Assembly (NCBI GenBank): GCA_015055975.1
Contig: SVHF01000011.1
Coordinates: forward strand, 1 to 49,944
Source of the DNA: Clostridiales bacterium
GTDB taxonomy: Bacteria > Bacillota > Clostridia > Christensenellales > UBA3700
Reading direction: 5' to 3'
DNA length: 49,944 bases
This document shows, one piece after another, positions 8,624 through 18,111 of the stretch (position 1 is the stretch's first letter; every line of letters begins with the position of its first letter). The notes under the pieces are model-generated. The model was not told the DNA's origin. It made no database searches and saw nothing but the letters and a program-made list of their open reading frames with translations. Both the position numbers and the translations under genes were made by a program.

Positions 8624-9923
8624 CTGAAGCTTCTACCTCGCCTAATACTAATCCTTCTGAATCTTGGTTCTCTAATACATCGCCAGCAATTTTGCCTACT
8701 TTAGACAACCTATCTTCTATCAATCCGCGTCTCTTATCCACGGCATCTATAGATTTTACCACAGATTCAGCATTATTTTTCATTTTAGTTAATAGTTCTG
8801 TAAACTTTCCAAAGTCTTTTTGGAATTGAATCAAGATTTTAGCGATTTCTCCACTATTTTTTTGGATCTTTAGTGTTTGGAATCCCATATTGAAACTGTT
8901 AAGCATTGCTGCTAATACCGTTGGTCCACAAGGCAATACCTTGAATTTAGTTCTTAGTTCGCTTGTTAAATCTGGATCTTTTACTATTTCTGAATATAGC
9001 CCTTCTGTTGGAAGATACATTACAGCAAAATCTGTTGTTATAGGCACTTGAATATACTTATCTGAAATAGATTTTGCCATTTCTTTTACGCTATTTTTCA
9101 ATGCTTTTTGAGCAGCTTGCATATCTTCCATTGTGCCCTTTTCTGTAGCGTCAACCAATCTATTATAATCCTCTATTGGGAACTTAGAATCTATTGGTAA
9201 AAGCACAGTATCTTTATCTAATTTACCTGGAAGTTTAACAACAAAATCCACACGCTCTGTTGATTTTTTCGATAACATGTATTGTTTTTCGTATTGTTCA
9301 GGGGCTAACATTTGAGATAAAAGGTTCTCAAGAGCAACCTCACCCCAAGTACCTCTTGTCTTAACATTCATGAACGATTTATTAAGATTAGAAACTTGAT
9401 TTGAAAGCTCAGTCATTTCGCCAAATCTCTTTTGAACTTCAGCTAGAGATGTTGTTACTTGTTCAAACGCAGAATTTATTCTCTTCTCTAGAGTTGTTTG
9501 AAGCTTTTCATCAACTGTTGTTCTCATTTCATCCAACTTTTTCTCGTTAGATTGAACAAGCTTTTCCATTCCTTCGTTAATTGTCTTTTGGATCTCTGCT
9601 GATGTTGATGCTAATCTATCTCTAATTGCAGTTAAACTTTGTTGATTATTCTCTGTTAGGTTTTCTAGTCTTTTATTAAAACCTTCCATATATGGGCCAA
9701 TTGCCTCATTATATGCCTTTGTTGAATAATCTACGGCTGTCTTTAACTCAATCTTTGTTTCGTTTATGTCTTTTTGTATGGCTTCTTGTGCGCTATCTGA
9801 TATTTCTTGAATCTCTTCAACTGAATTTGAAGTATTGCCCTCTTTCTTAGAAAGAGACAAATAAATTAGAACACATAATGCTACTAAAGCTAACCCACTA
9901 ATTATTAGAATTGCTATTTCCAT
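8607..9923 (-). CDS. rmuC: DNA recombination protein RmuC
   Basis: RmuC family proteins limit certain recombination events and carry a nuclease-like core. The protein has about 438 residues. It starts with one membrane segment (ILIISGLALVALCVLIYL), then a long coiled coil (residues about 30-190), then the conserved core with GTWGEVALENLL, LPIDSKFPIEDY, and PCGPTVLAAMLNSF. I chose the ATG at 9923 because GGGAG precedes it; a longer frame upstream lies inside cca. It overlaps the end of cca by 26 nt. Confidence 0.92.
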   Translation of the reverse strand: MEIAILIISGLALVALCVLIYLSLSKKEGNTSNSVEEIQEISDSAQEAIQKDINETKIELKTAVDYSTKAYNEAIGPYMEGFNKRLENLTENNQQSLTAIRDRLASTSAEIQKTINEGMEKLVQSNEKKLDEMRTTVDEKLQTTLEKRINSAFEQVTTSLAEVQKRFGEMTELSNQVSNLNKSFMNVKTRGTWGEVALENLLSQMLAPEQYEKQYMLSKKSTERVDFVVKLPGKLDKDTVLLPIDSKFPIEDYNRLVDATEKGTMEDMQAAQKALKNSVKEMAKSISDKYIQVPITTDFAVMYLPTEGLYSEIVKDPDLTSELRTKFKVLPCGPTVLAAMLNSFNMGFQTLKIQKNSGEIAKILIQFQKDFGKFTELLTKMKNNAESVVKSIDAVDKRRGLIEDRLSKVGKIAGDVLENQDSEGLVLGEVEASDDEQV

Positions 9924-11259
9924 GTAATTTCTCCCATTTCTTCTTTGCGTACTTGTCCAAGACTTCTTCGTCGTTTTTAATGCATCCGATAATAACATTA
10001 TCGAACATCTCATCTAAAACAGCTCCGATTTCTTTTCCTCTAAATCCTATTTTAGCGAGTTCTGTGCCTCCATACTTCATTTCTTTAATGTTAAGTGGGA
10101 CATTTTCGTCCTTCATAGCCAATAATTCTGCTTGAATCCTGCTTTCTTGTGGTTTATCTACCATTCCTGTTGCCAAAGCATCTGCCTTTTGAAGAGCAAC
10201 GATAGCTGGTATTTTATCTGCATGAGCCGCAATGAAACGTCTTATTGTTGCTTTTTTAGCAGTTCTTGTTAAATCAAACATGTGTGTTCCAACTAATTCT
10301 GCTGTATCATCAATGATTTGATTAGGGAATTTCATTCTCTTTAATATTTTCTTTGCCATTTCTGCCCCGATGATGTCATGTTTATACATGTTTCCATCCT
10401 TTTCTTGGCAAACTGGCTTGGCTATATCATGTAAAAGCGCCGCTATTCTTATCTTTTTAGGAGCATTCTCTACTGTTTTGAAGGTATGTTCCATAACATC
10501 ATATTTATGATACTTAGGATTTTGTTCTACACCTTCGCAATTAGCAAGTTCTGGAATAATAAACTGCCATGCGCCTATCTCTCTTAAAAAAGAAAGTCCC
10601 GCGTATACGTTATCTCCAAGCAAAATCTTAACTAATTCTGTTGTTATTCTCTCAATTGAGATGTCTCTTAACCTTGAAGATAAGATTTTTGCCGCTTTTT
10701 TAGTTCCTTCTTCAACCGTATATCCATGAACAGATATCATTCTTGCCAATCTCATGATTCTTAACCCATCTTGGCTTAATACAACATCTGGTTCTATTGT
10801 TGTAGACAAAACTTTGTTTTGGATTTCTTGTATTCCACCAAGTGGATCTACCAATTTATCTGCTCTTATGTCATAATAAACGGCATTGCACTTAAAATCT
10901 CTTCTTCTTGCGTCCTTTTCTAGCTTTCTTGTAAAGATTACTTCTTGTGGAGAATGATTTCCTACCCCATCTGGATAGCTATCTACTCTAAATGCAGTAT
11001 ATTCATATGACCTTTCACCCTTTATTATCATGGTTCCAAGTCTTAGTGAAGCTGCTTTAAGTGAATATTTGCTTCCTTTTAACACATATGCTAACTCTGG
11101 TGGAGTCAAAGCACTAGCCACATCTATATCTTGAGAGGCAATGTTGTATTGAATAGCATCCCTAACGAACCCACCTACTACATATAGTGGGGCTTGTTCT
11201 GGGAAAAGCTTTGCTATTTCTTTTAATTCTTCAGGTATAAAACTCGCGATGTCTATCAT
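9898..11259 (-). CDS. cca: CCA tRNA nucleotidyltransferase (HD-containing)
   Basis: This enzyme adds or repairs the 3' CCA of tRNA. The 453 residues show the class II nucleotidyltransferase head: GGFVRDAI, catalytic Asp pair in SQDIDVA, RRDFKCNA, and the RLARM segment. An HD phosphohydrolase domain follows (HTFKTVE, LLHDIAKP). A CCA rather than poly(A)-polymerase role is favoured because it sits with tilS in a tRNA-maturation operon. Its ATG overlaps the tilS stop by 4 nt. Confidence 0.92.
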   Translation of the reverse strand: MIDIASFIPEELKEIAKLFPEQAPLYVVGGFVRDAIQYNIASQDIDVASALTPPELAYVLKGSKYSLKAASLRLGTMIIKGERSYEYTAFRVDSYPDGVGNHSPQEVIFTRKLEKDARRRDFKCNAVYYDIRADKLVDPLGGIQEIQNKVLSTTIEPDVVLSQDGLRIMRLARMISVHGYTVEEGTKKAAKILSSRLRDISIERITTELVKILLGDNVYAGLSFLREIGAWQFIIPELANCEGVEQNPKYHKYDVMEHTFKTVENAPKKIRIAALLHDIAKPVCQEKDGNMYKHDIIGAEMAKKILKRMKFPNQIIDDTAELVGTHMFDLTRTAKKATIRRFIAAHADKIPAIVALQKADALATGMVDKPQESRIQAELLAMKDENVPLNIKEMKYGGTELAKIGFRGKEIGAVLDEMFDNVIIGCIKNDEEVLDKYAKKKWEKLHGNSNSNN

Positions 11260-12539
11260 TTAACCCTCTCTGCCTTTATATATACTACTTCTTTTGTTTT
11301 GTCTGTAATTGCCACAATATCTGCTATTTCATATGGCAAAACTGCATACACGTCTTGGTTTTTTGCTATTATTGGCAAGTAATCTCTTAATCTCTTTGGC
11401 ACCTTAATGTCTGTTAAATAATCTCCTAAAGACTTAGTGCCTCCCTTATACTTTTTAAAGGTCATTCCAGGCTCTCTTGTACAAATTATTGTGTCTTTTA
11501 TAACATCTAGATCAGCTCTAAGACCGCCATTATCTTCTTTAGATATCTTAATAACCCACTCTCCAACAATATGTGTTCCCAAAGTAAACGGGATAGGTTC
11601 AAATCCTTTTAGATCTTTTTTGAAAAACACTATCTTTTGACCTTCTTTTACTGCACAAGTATTAAAAGGCAAGTCTACTTGTTTTCCGCTTTCTTTATCT
11701 ATAAGGTCAAATATACTCTCAATATGGCCCTTTTCTAGATCAACCCTTGTGGAAACCATATCTACGGCATTTATTATTGCCTGTGAAGCTGTAATGTCCT
11801 TAGATGCTATATCTTTAATATATAAAGATACTCCATCTTCTTCCTTATGAGCCTTTGGAGTGTGCTCATCGATATAGCTTTGAGTCTTTTGAGAAATCTC
11901 TGCTAATCTTAAAATGTTCTCTCCAACGTTTGGATATACCTTCTCTATTTCCTTTAAAACTACGTTTCTAATCTTATTTCTAGAATATTCTAGTTCAAAG
12001 TTAGTGCTATCTTGCACGAAAGGCACTTTGTTTTCCTTGATATATTGCTTTATATCCTCAGTTGATACATTAAGCATTGGTCTTATGATGATTCCATCAT
12101 CTTTTTCCATGCCAACAAGCCCTTTTATTCCGCTTCCTCTAAAGATATGCATTAAAATGCTCTCTATTTGGTCATCTTTTTGATGGGCGGTTACTACTCT
12201 ATCTGCTTTTTTAGATAAAACTATGTCTTTGAAGATCTCTCTTCTTCTGATTCTTGCTCCTTGTTCAATGGTATAACCATTTTCTTCGCAGAATTCTTTT
12301 ATTTGTTCTTCGTATACTTCGCACTTAATGCCGTTACTTTTACAATAATCGACAACAAAGTCTCTATCTCTTTGGCCTTCTTTTCCTCTTAGATTGTGGT
12401 GAACAGTTATTACGTAGAATTTATCGTGGTCTAGATGATTAATGGCAAAATGTAATAGGGCCATTGAATCCTTTCCCCCACTTATAGCGAAAACTAACCT
12501 ATTAAAACTCTTTAGTAGTTCTACTTCGATGCTCAACAT
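11256..12539 (-). CDS. tilS: tRNA(Ile)-lysidine synthetase TilS
   Basis: TilS converts C34 of the minor tRNA-Ile to lysidine, so that it reads AUA. The ATP-pyrophosphatase loop SGGKDSMALL is at residues 20-29. Further family blocks are HHNLRG, TAHQKDDQIES, FRGSGIKGL and RPML. The C-terminal substrate-binding domain completes 427 residues. It heads the operon tilS-cca-rmuC-PHP. No Shine-Dalgarno is visible. A TATAAT box (12549-12554 on the minus strand) ends 9 nt before the ATG, so translation may start almost at the mRNA 5' end, though the -35 element is weak. Confidence 0.93.
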   Translation of the reverse strand: MLSIEVELLKSFNRLVFAISGGKDSMALLHFAINHLDHDKFYVITVHHNLRGKEGQRDRDFVVDYCKSNGIKCEVYEEQIKEFCEENGYTIEQGARIRRREIFKDIVLSKKADRVVTAHQKDDQIESILMHIFRGSGIKGLVGMEKDDGIIIRPMLNVSTEDIKQYIKENKVPFVQDSTNFELEYSRNKIRNVVLKEIEKVYPNVGENILRLAEISQKTQSYIDEHTPKAHKEEDGVSLYIKDIASKDITASQAIINAVDMVSTRVDLEKGHIESIFDLIDKESGKQVDLPFNTCAVKEGQKIVFFKKDLKGFEPIPFTLGTHIVGEWVIKISKEDNGGLRADLDVIKDTIICTREPGMTFKKYKGGTKSLGDYLTDIKVPKRLRDYLPIIAKNQDVYAVLPYEIADIVAITDKTKEVVYIKAERVK

Positions 12540-12577
12540 AGTATCTATATTATAGCTTATTTTATAATTAAAATAAA

Positions 12578-13126
12578 TTAGTATTTCGTTAGATGTCCGA
12601 TTTGTTCTAACCCTTCAAAGTTATGTTGACGTAGTGCTTCATATAAAAATACGCATACACTATTTGCTAAATTTAAACAACGTCTATCTGCAAGCATTGG
12701 TATTCTTGCGCAATCTTCATAATTTTTGAATAAAAGTTCTTCATCAAGCCCTTTTGTTTCGCATCCAAAGAATATCCAAGTATCTTTTTCATACTTCACT
12801 TCAACATGGTTATGTTGTGCTTTTGATGATGCAAATACAAATTGTGCTTTAGATTTTTCTTTTGTTAATCTTACTGAATCTGCTGTGTTATCTACGATAA
12901 CAGCCTTCTCGCCGAAATTCTTTTGAAGAAAATCTTCCATTGATGAATATCTTGTACAAACTGCGAATTCCCAATAGTCCAATCCGCTTCTTTTTAGGTA
13001 TTTATCGTCCCATGAAAAGCCACATGGCTCAATAACGTGTAGTTTTGCTCCAGAAACGGCGCAAGTTCTTATTATATTTCCTGTGTTATTTGGAATATCT
13101 GGATTTACTAGTATAATGTTTATCAT
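12578..13126 (-). CDS. trmL: tRNA (cytidine(34)-2'-O)-methyltransferase TrmL
   Basis: A SPOUT-fold methyltransferase that acts on the wobble base of certain tRNA-Leu. The 182-residue length is a little longer than the usual 155-160. Visible motifs: NPDIPNNTGNIIRTC near the start, FFGCETKGL for SAM binding, and RCLNLANSVCVFLYE in the knot. The ATG overlaps the dusB stop by 4 nt. It ends the HD-mazG-dusB-trmL operon. No clear terminator follows, so read-through into tilS is possible. Confidence 0.92.
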   Translation of the reverse strand: MINIILVNPDIPNNTGNIIRTCAVSGAKLHVIEPCGFSWDDKYLKRSGLDYWEFAVCTRYSSMEDFLQKNFGEKAVIVDNTADSVRLTKEKSKAQFVFASSKAQHNHVEVKYEKDTWIFFGCETKGLDEELLFKNYEDCARIPMLADRRCLNLANSVCVFLYEALRQHNFEGLEQIGHLTKY

Positions 13127-14046
13127 AATTCGCTGTCCTTTATTAGTTGTATTAATTCATCAAGTGTCTTTGTAGCGAAAGCTTTTATCTTTATTTCTTT
13201 TCCGCCACGTTTTCCTCTACAATAATACGCCATATGCGCCTTAAAGTTTGCGTGAATATAGTGTTCGTTGTGGAATTTTCTCATAATTTCTATATGCTCT
13301 AAGATCATTTCTTTTAATGGTCTTTCTTCTTTACCTGTTATTTGTGCAAATATATTAGGATTTCCTAATGCGCCTCTTGCAATCATTACGCCTTGCGCCC
13401 CAGTTTGTGCCTTAATATCCAAAAAATCTTGATATGTTTCGACATCTCCATTAGCAAATACGGGGATTTTTACTGCATCAACAACATTTTTTATAACATC
13501 CCAATGGCTATGTCCCATATACATTTCTTTTCTTGTTCTACCATGAACTGTTATAGCATCAGCACCTGCTTTTTCCATTGCAAGAGCAAATTCGACAGCA
13601 TTTATTTTTTCAAAACCTATTCTCATCTTAATAGTTACTGGTTTTTCTGTGTTATCTTTTGCTGCTTTTACTAAATCTTGAGCAAGTGGAATGTTTTTTA
13701 ATAGCGCACTGCCCTCTCCGTTGTTAACAATCTTAGGAACAGGACATCCCATGTTGATATCTATTAAATCAAACTTTTGAATGGCCTCATGTTTTACTGC
13801 ATATGACATAAAAAATGGCTCAGATCCAAATAATTGAACGGCTTTTACCTTCTCATCGTCAGTAACATTTAATAATTCTTGAGTTTTATGAGACTTATCG
13901 TAATATAAACCCTTAGCAGAAGCCATTTCGGTATATGTTATACCGGCGCCTTGCTTTGCGCATATAGCTCTAAAGCCAACATCTGTGAATCCAGCGATTG
14001 GCGCTAGGGCAACATCTCCTTGAATTTCAAGATTCTTAATCTTCAT
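13123..14046 (-). CDS. dusB: tRNA-dihydrouridine synthase (DusB type)
   Basis: A FMN-dependent enzyme that reduces uridines in the tRNA D-loop. The 307 residues start with the TIM barrel (VALAPIAGFTD). The catalytic Cys lies in NMGCPVPK. VHGRTR and FANGDV bind FMN and phosphate, and the C-terminal helical domain contains HYIHANFKAHMAYYCRGKRGG. Firmicutes enzymes of this type are annotated DusB, but the exact uridine target is not readable. The start overlaps mazG by 11 nt. Confidence 0.93.
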   Translation of the reverse strand: MKIKNLEIQGDVALAPIAGFTDVGFRAICAKQGAGITYTEMASAKGLYYDKSHKTQELLNVTDDEKVKAVQLFGSEPFFMSYAVKHEAIQKFDLIDINMGCPVPKIVNNGEGSALLKNIPLAQDLVKAAKDNTEKPVTIKMRIGFEKINAVEFALAMEKAGADAITVHGRTRKEMYMGHSHWDVIKNVVDAVKIPVFANGDVETYQDFLDIKAQTGAQGVMIARGALGNPNIFAQITGKEERPLKEMILEHIEIMRKFHNEHYIHANFKAHMAYYCRGKRGGKEIKIKAFATKTLDELIQLIKDSEL

Positions 14047-15385
14047 TTGTTCCTTCCAATTGGTTTAGGATTTCTTCTTTTGATAAAGAGTTTAATTTAT
14101 CTTTGCTTTCTAATTCTTTAAAATTATTTATAATTTTAGAAGTAGTCTTATCTAATACGATTTCAGGATCAAGATTATTTGTCTTTAAAAGCCATATTGT
14201 AGCTAATAATAAATCCCCTGCCTCGTTTTCTTCACAATCTGATTTAAAAGCATCTAATTTTTCTTGGAAATATTGAAGAGCTTCATCGCTTGATTCGAAT
14301 TTAACGTTTGCTTTTTTAAGAACGCTCAACAATTTATTTGCTTTAATTAGCGCTGGAAGAGCTTTTGTTATGCTATCCATTTTAGAAGATAGTGATGTAT
14401 AGTGCTTTTCTTTTGCTTTCGCTGCATCCCAAGAAGCTAAAGCTTCTTCAACATTATTTGCTTTTATATCTCCAAATATATGTGGATGTCTAAAGATTAA
14501 CTTTGAACAAACAGCAGATAGTGCGTCTTCTGCATTATATTCGCCTAAATCTTCTCCGATTATGCAGTGGAATATACTTTGAAGCATTAAATCTCCGCTT
14601 TCTTCTATCATGTTATCTATATCTTGGTTGTTGATTGCTTCAACAAGTTCATATGCTTCTTCAATAATGTTAGCTCTTATAGATTCATGAGTTTGCGCTT
14701 TATCCCATTCGCAACCATTTTCGCTACGAAGAATGACCATTATTTGGTATAAATCCATGAAATTGAATCTTTGCTTTTTCGTTAACTCTATTGGATCAAC
14801 AATAATTGTTGTTTTATAGTTATATTCTTTTTGTCTATCTATTTCATATACTTTAATGATTCTATCATTAAATCTAATATCTTGATCGTCGCCTAAGATG
14901 TTAGATAGAACAAGCTTTACATCTGATGCAATATATTCGTTATCTATATCGACAATAATAAGAGTTCCTCTAGTGTCATAATTGAATCCTTTTTGTGTAG
15001 TTAATTCATATGCGCTAATTCTTGTCTTATTTAATGCAGGAGATTCATATAAAGCTCCTAATGATACAGATGGAATTATCTCAACTTTAGTTCTTTTTTG
15101 TAGTTCAATTACTGCTCTATCTTCAAAACCGCTACCGTTTACACATAAACATGCATTCTCTTCTTTTAGAAGAGTTTCAACTATTTCTTGATCTAGATTT
15201 GCAAAATCTTCTGCTTTTTCATAGACATAATCAAAAGAGATAACATCTATATTGTTATCTTGAAAATATTTATAAGTCTCTGTTAGCGCTGTTTTAATAT
15301 AAACTTTGCTAGCGCTTTGAATAGCTTTAGCGCCAGCTAAGGTTATTTGATCTTCTTTGCAGCCTAGTCCTACTACTTTTATCAT
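14036..15385 (-). CDS. mazG: Nucleoside triphosphate pyrophosphohydrolase, MazG/YabN family
   Basis: A two-domain protein like B. subtilis YabN: residues 1 to about 210 resemble a tetrapyrrole-methylase fold (VVGLG start, CVNGSG), and the rest is a MazG helical domain. The MazG part carries the metal-binding EEAYELVEAI and EESGDLMLQ motifs and the block FRHPHIFGD. It probably cleans damaged or non-canonical NTPs. I prefer the ATG at 15385, separated by one base from the stop of the upstream HD gene (TAAGATG), which suggests coupling; a TTG start 6 codons earlier is possible. The glycine-rich methylase loop is degenerate, so methyltransferase activity is doubtful. Confidence 0.88.
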   Translation of the reverse strand: MIKVVGLGCKEDQITLAGAKAIQSASKVYIKTALTETYKYFQDNNIDVISFDYVYEKAEDFANLDQEIVETLLKEENACLCVNGSGFEDRAVIELQKRTKVEIIPSVSLGALYESPALNKTRISAYELTTQKGFNYDTRGTLIIVDIDNEYIASDVKLVLSNILGDDQDIRFNDRIIKVYEIDRQKEYNYKTTIIVDPIELTKKQRFNFMDLYQIMVILRSENGCEWDKAQTHESIRANIIEEAYELVEAINNQDIDNMIEESGDLMLQSIFHCIIGEDLGEYNAEDALSAVCSKLIFRHPHIFGDIKANNVEEALASWDAAKAKEKHYTSLSSKMDSITKALPALIKANKLLSVLKKANVKFESSDEALQYFQEKLDAFKSDCEENEAGDLLLATIWLLKTNNLDPEIVLDKTTSKIINNFKELESKDKLNSLSKEEILNQLEGTNED

Positions 15386-15386
15386 C

Positions 15387-15992
15387 TTATCTTGTCTCGT
15401 CAATATATGTTGCTATAAAATCTGCTGCTTGAGTTAAAACTGCTAGTGGATATTTCTCATAAGCTACGCTTATAGATTTACTTGCCCCGCCTCTTACTCT
15501 ATCGTCGAATCCACCCATGTGCCAATTAATAGCACAGATTTCATCATCTTCTAGTTTCATATATTTCATAATAAGCATTACGGACTTTTCGCCATGTCCC
15601 CATGGATCTTGCTCATCTGTTGTATAATATGGAACTTTTTCCCATTGTCCAGCATCGTTTTTAACATTTCTCATTTCTGTTTTATAGAAATTAGCCTTAC
15701 ATAAATCATGTAAAAGTCCACAAATAACAATCTTATCCATTCCAATTGTTAATTCTGGATGAGCTTGCTTTTCTAATTCATATAGTTTTTTAAGATTTCT
15801 ACAAACATTCAAAGAATGTTCACAAAGACCACCAGCTACATCCAAATGGAATTTTGAAGATGCAGGAGCTTCAAAAAAATCACTGTTTTCGATCCAGTTT
15901 AAAAGCTCAATTGAACCTGGTCTTTTAACATATTCCTTATATGCGTTTATAAATAATCTTTTATTTTGATCTTTATCTATTGTCTTTTCCAT
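15387..15992 (-). CDS. HD-domain phosphohydrolase of unknown substrate
   Basis: A 201-residue protein with an intact HD site: GGLCEHSLNV (His), LLHDLCK (His-Asp), HGEKSV and a late Asp in AADFIATY. The layout is like the HD domains of YhaM-type exonucleases and relaxase-associated HD proteins, but no nucleic-acid-binding domain is attached. It heads the HD-mazG-dusB-trmL operon, so a role in nucleotide or RNA turnover is plausible but not shown. Its ribosome binding site is GAGGT before the ATG, and a TATAAT lies 20-25 nt upstream. Confidence 0.8.
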   Translation of the reverse strand: MEKTIDKDQNKRLFINAYKEYVKRPGSIELLNWIENSDFFEAPASSKFHLDVAGGLCEHSLNVCRNLKKLYELEKQAHPELTIGMDKIVICGLLHDLCKANFYKTEMRNVKNDAGQWEKVPYYTTDEQDPWGHGEKSVMLIMKYMKLEDDEICAINWHMGGFDDRVRGGASKSISVAYEKYPLAVLTQAADFIATYIDETR

Positions 15993-16032
15993 ATTCTACC
16001 TCGAAACGATTATATCATTTATATTATGTTTA

Positions 16033-16049
16033 ATCTAATTATATTAGAT
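16033..16049. repeat. Perfect 17-bp AT palindrome
   Basis: ATCTAAT-TAT-ATTAGAT lies between the AraC-type regulator gene and the HD gene. It may be a weak terminator or an operator; the stem is all A/T apart from two C-G pairs. Confidence 0.4.
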
Positions 16050-16059
16050 AAAAGGTGAC

Positions 16060-16932
16060 TTATTCGCCATCTTCAGATAATGCGCTCAATTTTTTAATAA
16101 CATTTGGATCTGTTTCTTCCGTAAAGTCCGCAATATCTGTAATTTTGCTTCCAATATTCACTAAATCTTTGATTTTTTCATATTTATAGTGCTTTTTTGC
16201 TGCTCTATAGAATGTTTGAATGCTTGCAAATCCAGATTCTAGCGCCGCATCAGATACATTCTTTTGTCCGCTCTTTAGCATTTCAATTGCGGCTTGAAGT
16301 CTTATCATAGCTAAATAATTAGTTATATTTGTGTGCAAATAATTATTAAACATTCTAGAAAAATAATATTTAGAATAATTAAAATGGTCTGCTAAACTAT
16401 CTAAAGTTATTTCATCCTTATAGTTTTCTTGTATATATGCTAATACTTCTTCTATGAATTTATGGTCAAAAGATTCTTCTCTATCAACTAATCCCATTGT
16501 ATCTACAATATGGCCCATTAACTGATCAACTCTTCCTTGATTTATAAGTGGATTAGGGTTTTTCTTTGCTAACGCTAGGAAAAATGGCTTCATTGCCCTA
16601 GCAATATCTTGATCTTTAATAACACAAGTTGCTAACTTCTTGTCTCCATATAGCAAATAATAGTCTCTTAACATGTGGTTTGGAAGGACAATTATTATTT
16701 GTGTACTGTCGTTACTTTTCTCGTAAGAATGCATAACATATGAGTCTGCAACGTAAATTTGATCAGATTCTAAAAAATATTTTTTATTATCTGAAATAAT
16801 TGTTTTATGTCCAGATTGGATATATACGAGTTCAATCTTCCTGTGAAAGTGTAGAGGACAAACCCCATCTTGGTTTAGTGAAACATATAATCTTTCATCA
16901 GCTTCTCTAGATAATTCATATTCTGCTATCAT
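16060..16932 (-). CDS. AraC-family transcriptional regulator
   Basis: The 290-residue protein has an N-terminal cupin-like sensing domain (VCPLHFHRKIELVYIQSG at about 25-42) and a C-terminal double helix-turn-helix (about 165-255: ITLDSLADHFNYSKYYFSRMF, then VSDAALESGFASIQTFYRAAKKHY). Such proteins usually respond to sugars. The last 35 residues extend past the usual domain end. No sugar-use genes lie beside it. The nearest thing upstream is a divergent 23-codon ORF at 17055, with about 120 bp between them, the usual place for a target promoter. Confidence 0.92.
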   Translation of the reverse strand: MIAEYELSREADERLYVSLNQDGVCPLHFHRKIELVYIQSGHKTIISDNKKYFLESDQIYVADSYVMHSYEKSNDSTQIIIVLPNHMLRDYYLLYGDKKLATCVIKDQDIARAMKPFFLALAKKNPNPLINQGRVDQLMGHIVDTMGLVDREESFDHKFIEEVLAYIQENYKDEITLDSLADHFNYSKYYFSRMFNNYLHTNITNYLAMIRLQAAIEMLKSGQKNVSDAALESGFASIQTFYRAAKKHYKYEKIKDLVNIGSKITDIADFTEETDPNVIKKLSALSEDGE

Positions 16933-17054
16933 TTTTTAAAAAATCTCCATCATCGCAATTTTTGAGATGTTTTTCCGCAATAATAAAATGCGTACTATCA
17001 ATATTAATAATATACTATTGGCGAAAATAAAAAAAGAAAAGAGAGGTAATAAAA

Positions 17055-17126
17055 ATGAAAAAAGATTTTTTATTAAAGTTTGCTGAAACATTTAGCATCG
17101 CTCTATTCTATAGCTTCTGGTGCTAG
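17055..17126 (+). CDS. Candidate 23-residue peptide gene, divergent from the AraC regulator
   Basis: An ATG with a good ribosome binding site (GAGAGG, 8 nt upstream) opens 23 codons and ends in TAG. The peptide begins MKKDFLLKFAETF and ends ALFYSFWC: two Lys at the start, a hydrophobic aromatic second half, and a C-terminal Cys. A UUCG-loop hairpin (17147-17162) and a terminator-like hairpin (17211) follow. The shape recalls small membrane or signalling peptides, but no family is recognised. It is too short for codon statistics to confirm. Confidence 0.45.
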   Translation: MKKDFLLKFAETFSIALFYSFWC

Positions 17127-17146
17127 TATAGAGCACATGATAAGGA

Positions 17147-17162
17147 CCTAGATTCGTCTAGG
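17147..17162 (+). other. UUCG tetraloop hairpin
   Basis: CCTAGA-TTCG-TCTAGG forms a perfect 6-bp stem, 20 nt after the stop of the 23-codon ORF. It may stabilise the 3' end of that transcript. Confidence 0.4.
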
Positions 17163-17210
17163 CGAAAATTAAATTGACCAAAAATTCATAATTAACCCTT
17201 TTTAAGTATT

Positions 17211-17237
17211 GGATCGCCAAATATGGCGGTCCTATAT
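17211..17237 (+). terminator. Probable terminator of the short peptide transcript
   Basis: GGATCGCC and GGCGGTCC pair over 8 bp with one wobble and a 6-nt loop, followed by a moderately T-rich stretch. This is the most GC-rich hairpin in an otherwise AT-rich gap. Confidence 0.5.
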
Positions 17238-18076
17238 TTATGCAATAAAATGTATATTTATAAACTATTGATTTGATAATTATTAACTGCATTAAATAAG
17301 CTTCAGGCTATATCTGGGCATAATTTCGGCTATTAAAATTAATGATCCAAAACTTTTTAAAAAATGCTCATAGATTACTGAAAAATAGGCTATTCAAAAA
17401 TGTACTTTTGCCGAAAAATAGCATACGTATATGGATTTTTGCCCTTTTTGAAATTTTGAAAATCCCTACACGGAGCGGTTTTTTATATGTTTTTAGCTCT
17501 TTTCTGTTGTTTTGCTATTCTTACATCAAATTGATAATACAGTAAAAATTAAACGCTCATTCTAAGTACTTTATTTTGTTTATTAACAATTCATAACCAA
17601 TGAATATTATTTTTTTAAGGGCATTTATAAAAATAAATAATTTTATGCATATACAACATAGAATATCATCTGGTATTTTCGATAATATAGAATCTGTATA
17701 TAAACTTATTAAATGTATTACTATCAGCTATAACGCAAAGATCGTAAGGTTATTATTTGTTATCAAATATTGCGCAAGCAGCATCTTCTACAATTTAAAA
17801 CAGTTAAAGTAAACTAATCTGATTTCTTACTTAGATTATATATTTTCCTATTAAAACAGAAGGTTATTATTTTATTTTCAATAATATGTTGCATGCGACA
17901 CAAATTATAAGAATATTTGTTTCCTCTCTTGAAATATAGACATCGATAAATATAAATTTTTGAGAAAAATTAATTTTTCAAAATAATCCATATTTTTTGC
18001 AAAATTTCCTTTATGGACAAAATAGGACATAATTTTTATTAATCAACACATAACGCAAAAATTTTTAAAATTTCTA
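17238..18076. other. AT-rich gap without a convincing gene
   Basis: About 840 bp of very AT-rich sequence. Two frames of 67 and 70 codons (17342 and 17600, plus strand) are open, but neither has a ribosome binding site, their composition is that of the surrounding DNA, and their products match nothing recognisable. No clear RNA structure was found here. Confidence 0.6.
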
Positions 18077-18105
18077 TTGACAAAGTAGATATAATTTGAT
18101 ATATT
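18077..18105 (+). promoter_or_regulatory. Strong predicted sigma-A promoter for a small RNA
   Basis: A perfect TTGACA, exactly 17 bp and TATATT. It is one of the best promoters in the window, yet the only thing before the next terminator is an 80-nt stretch without a gene. Confidence 0.75.
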
Positions 18106-18111
18106 ATAATT

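Noticed and set aside
17342..17545. 67-codon open frame on the plus strand
   Set aside because: No ribosome binding site or promoter, amino acid composition simply reflects AT-rich DNA, and no recognisable motif.
17600..17812. 70-codon open frame on the plus strand
   Set aside because: No ribosome binding site, no similarity to any family I know, codon use like the non-coding flanks.
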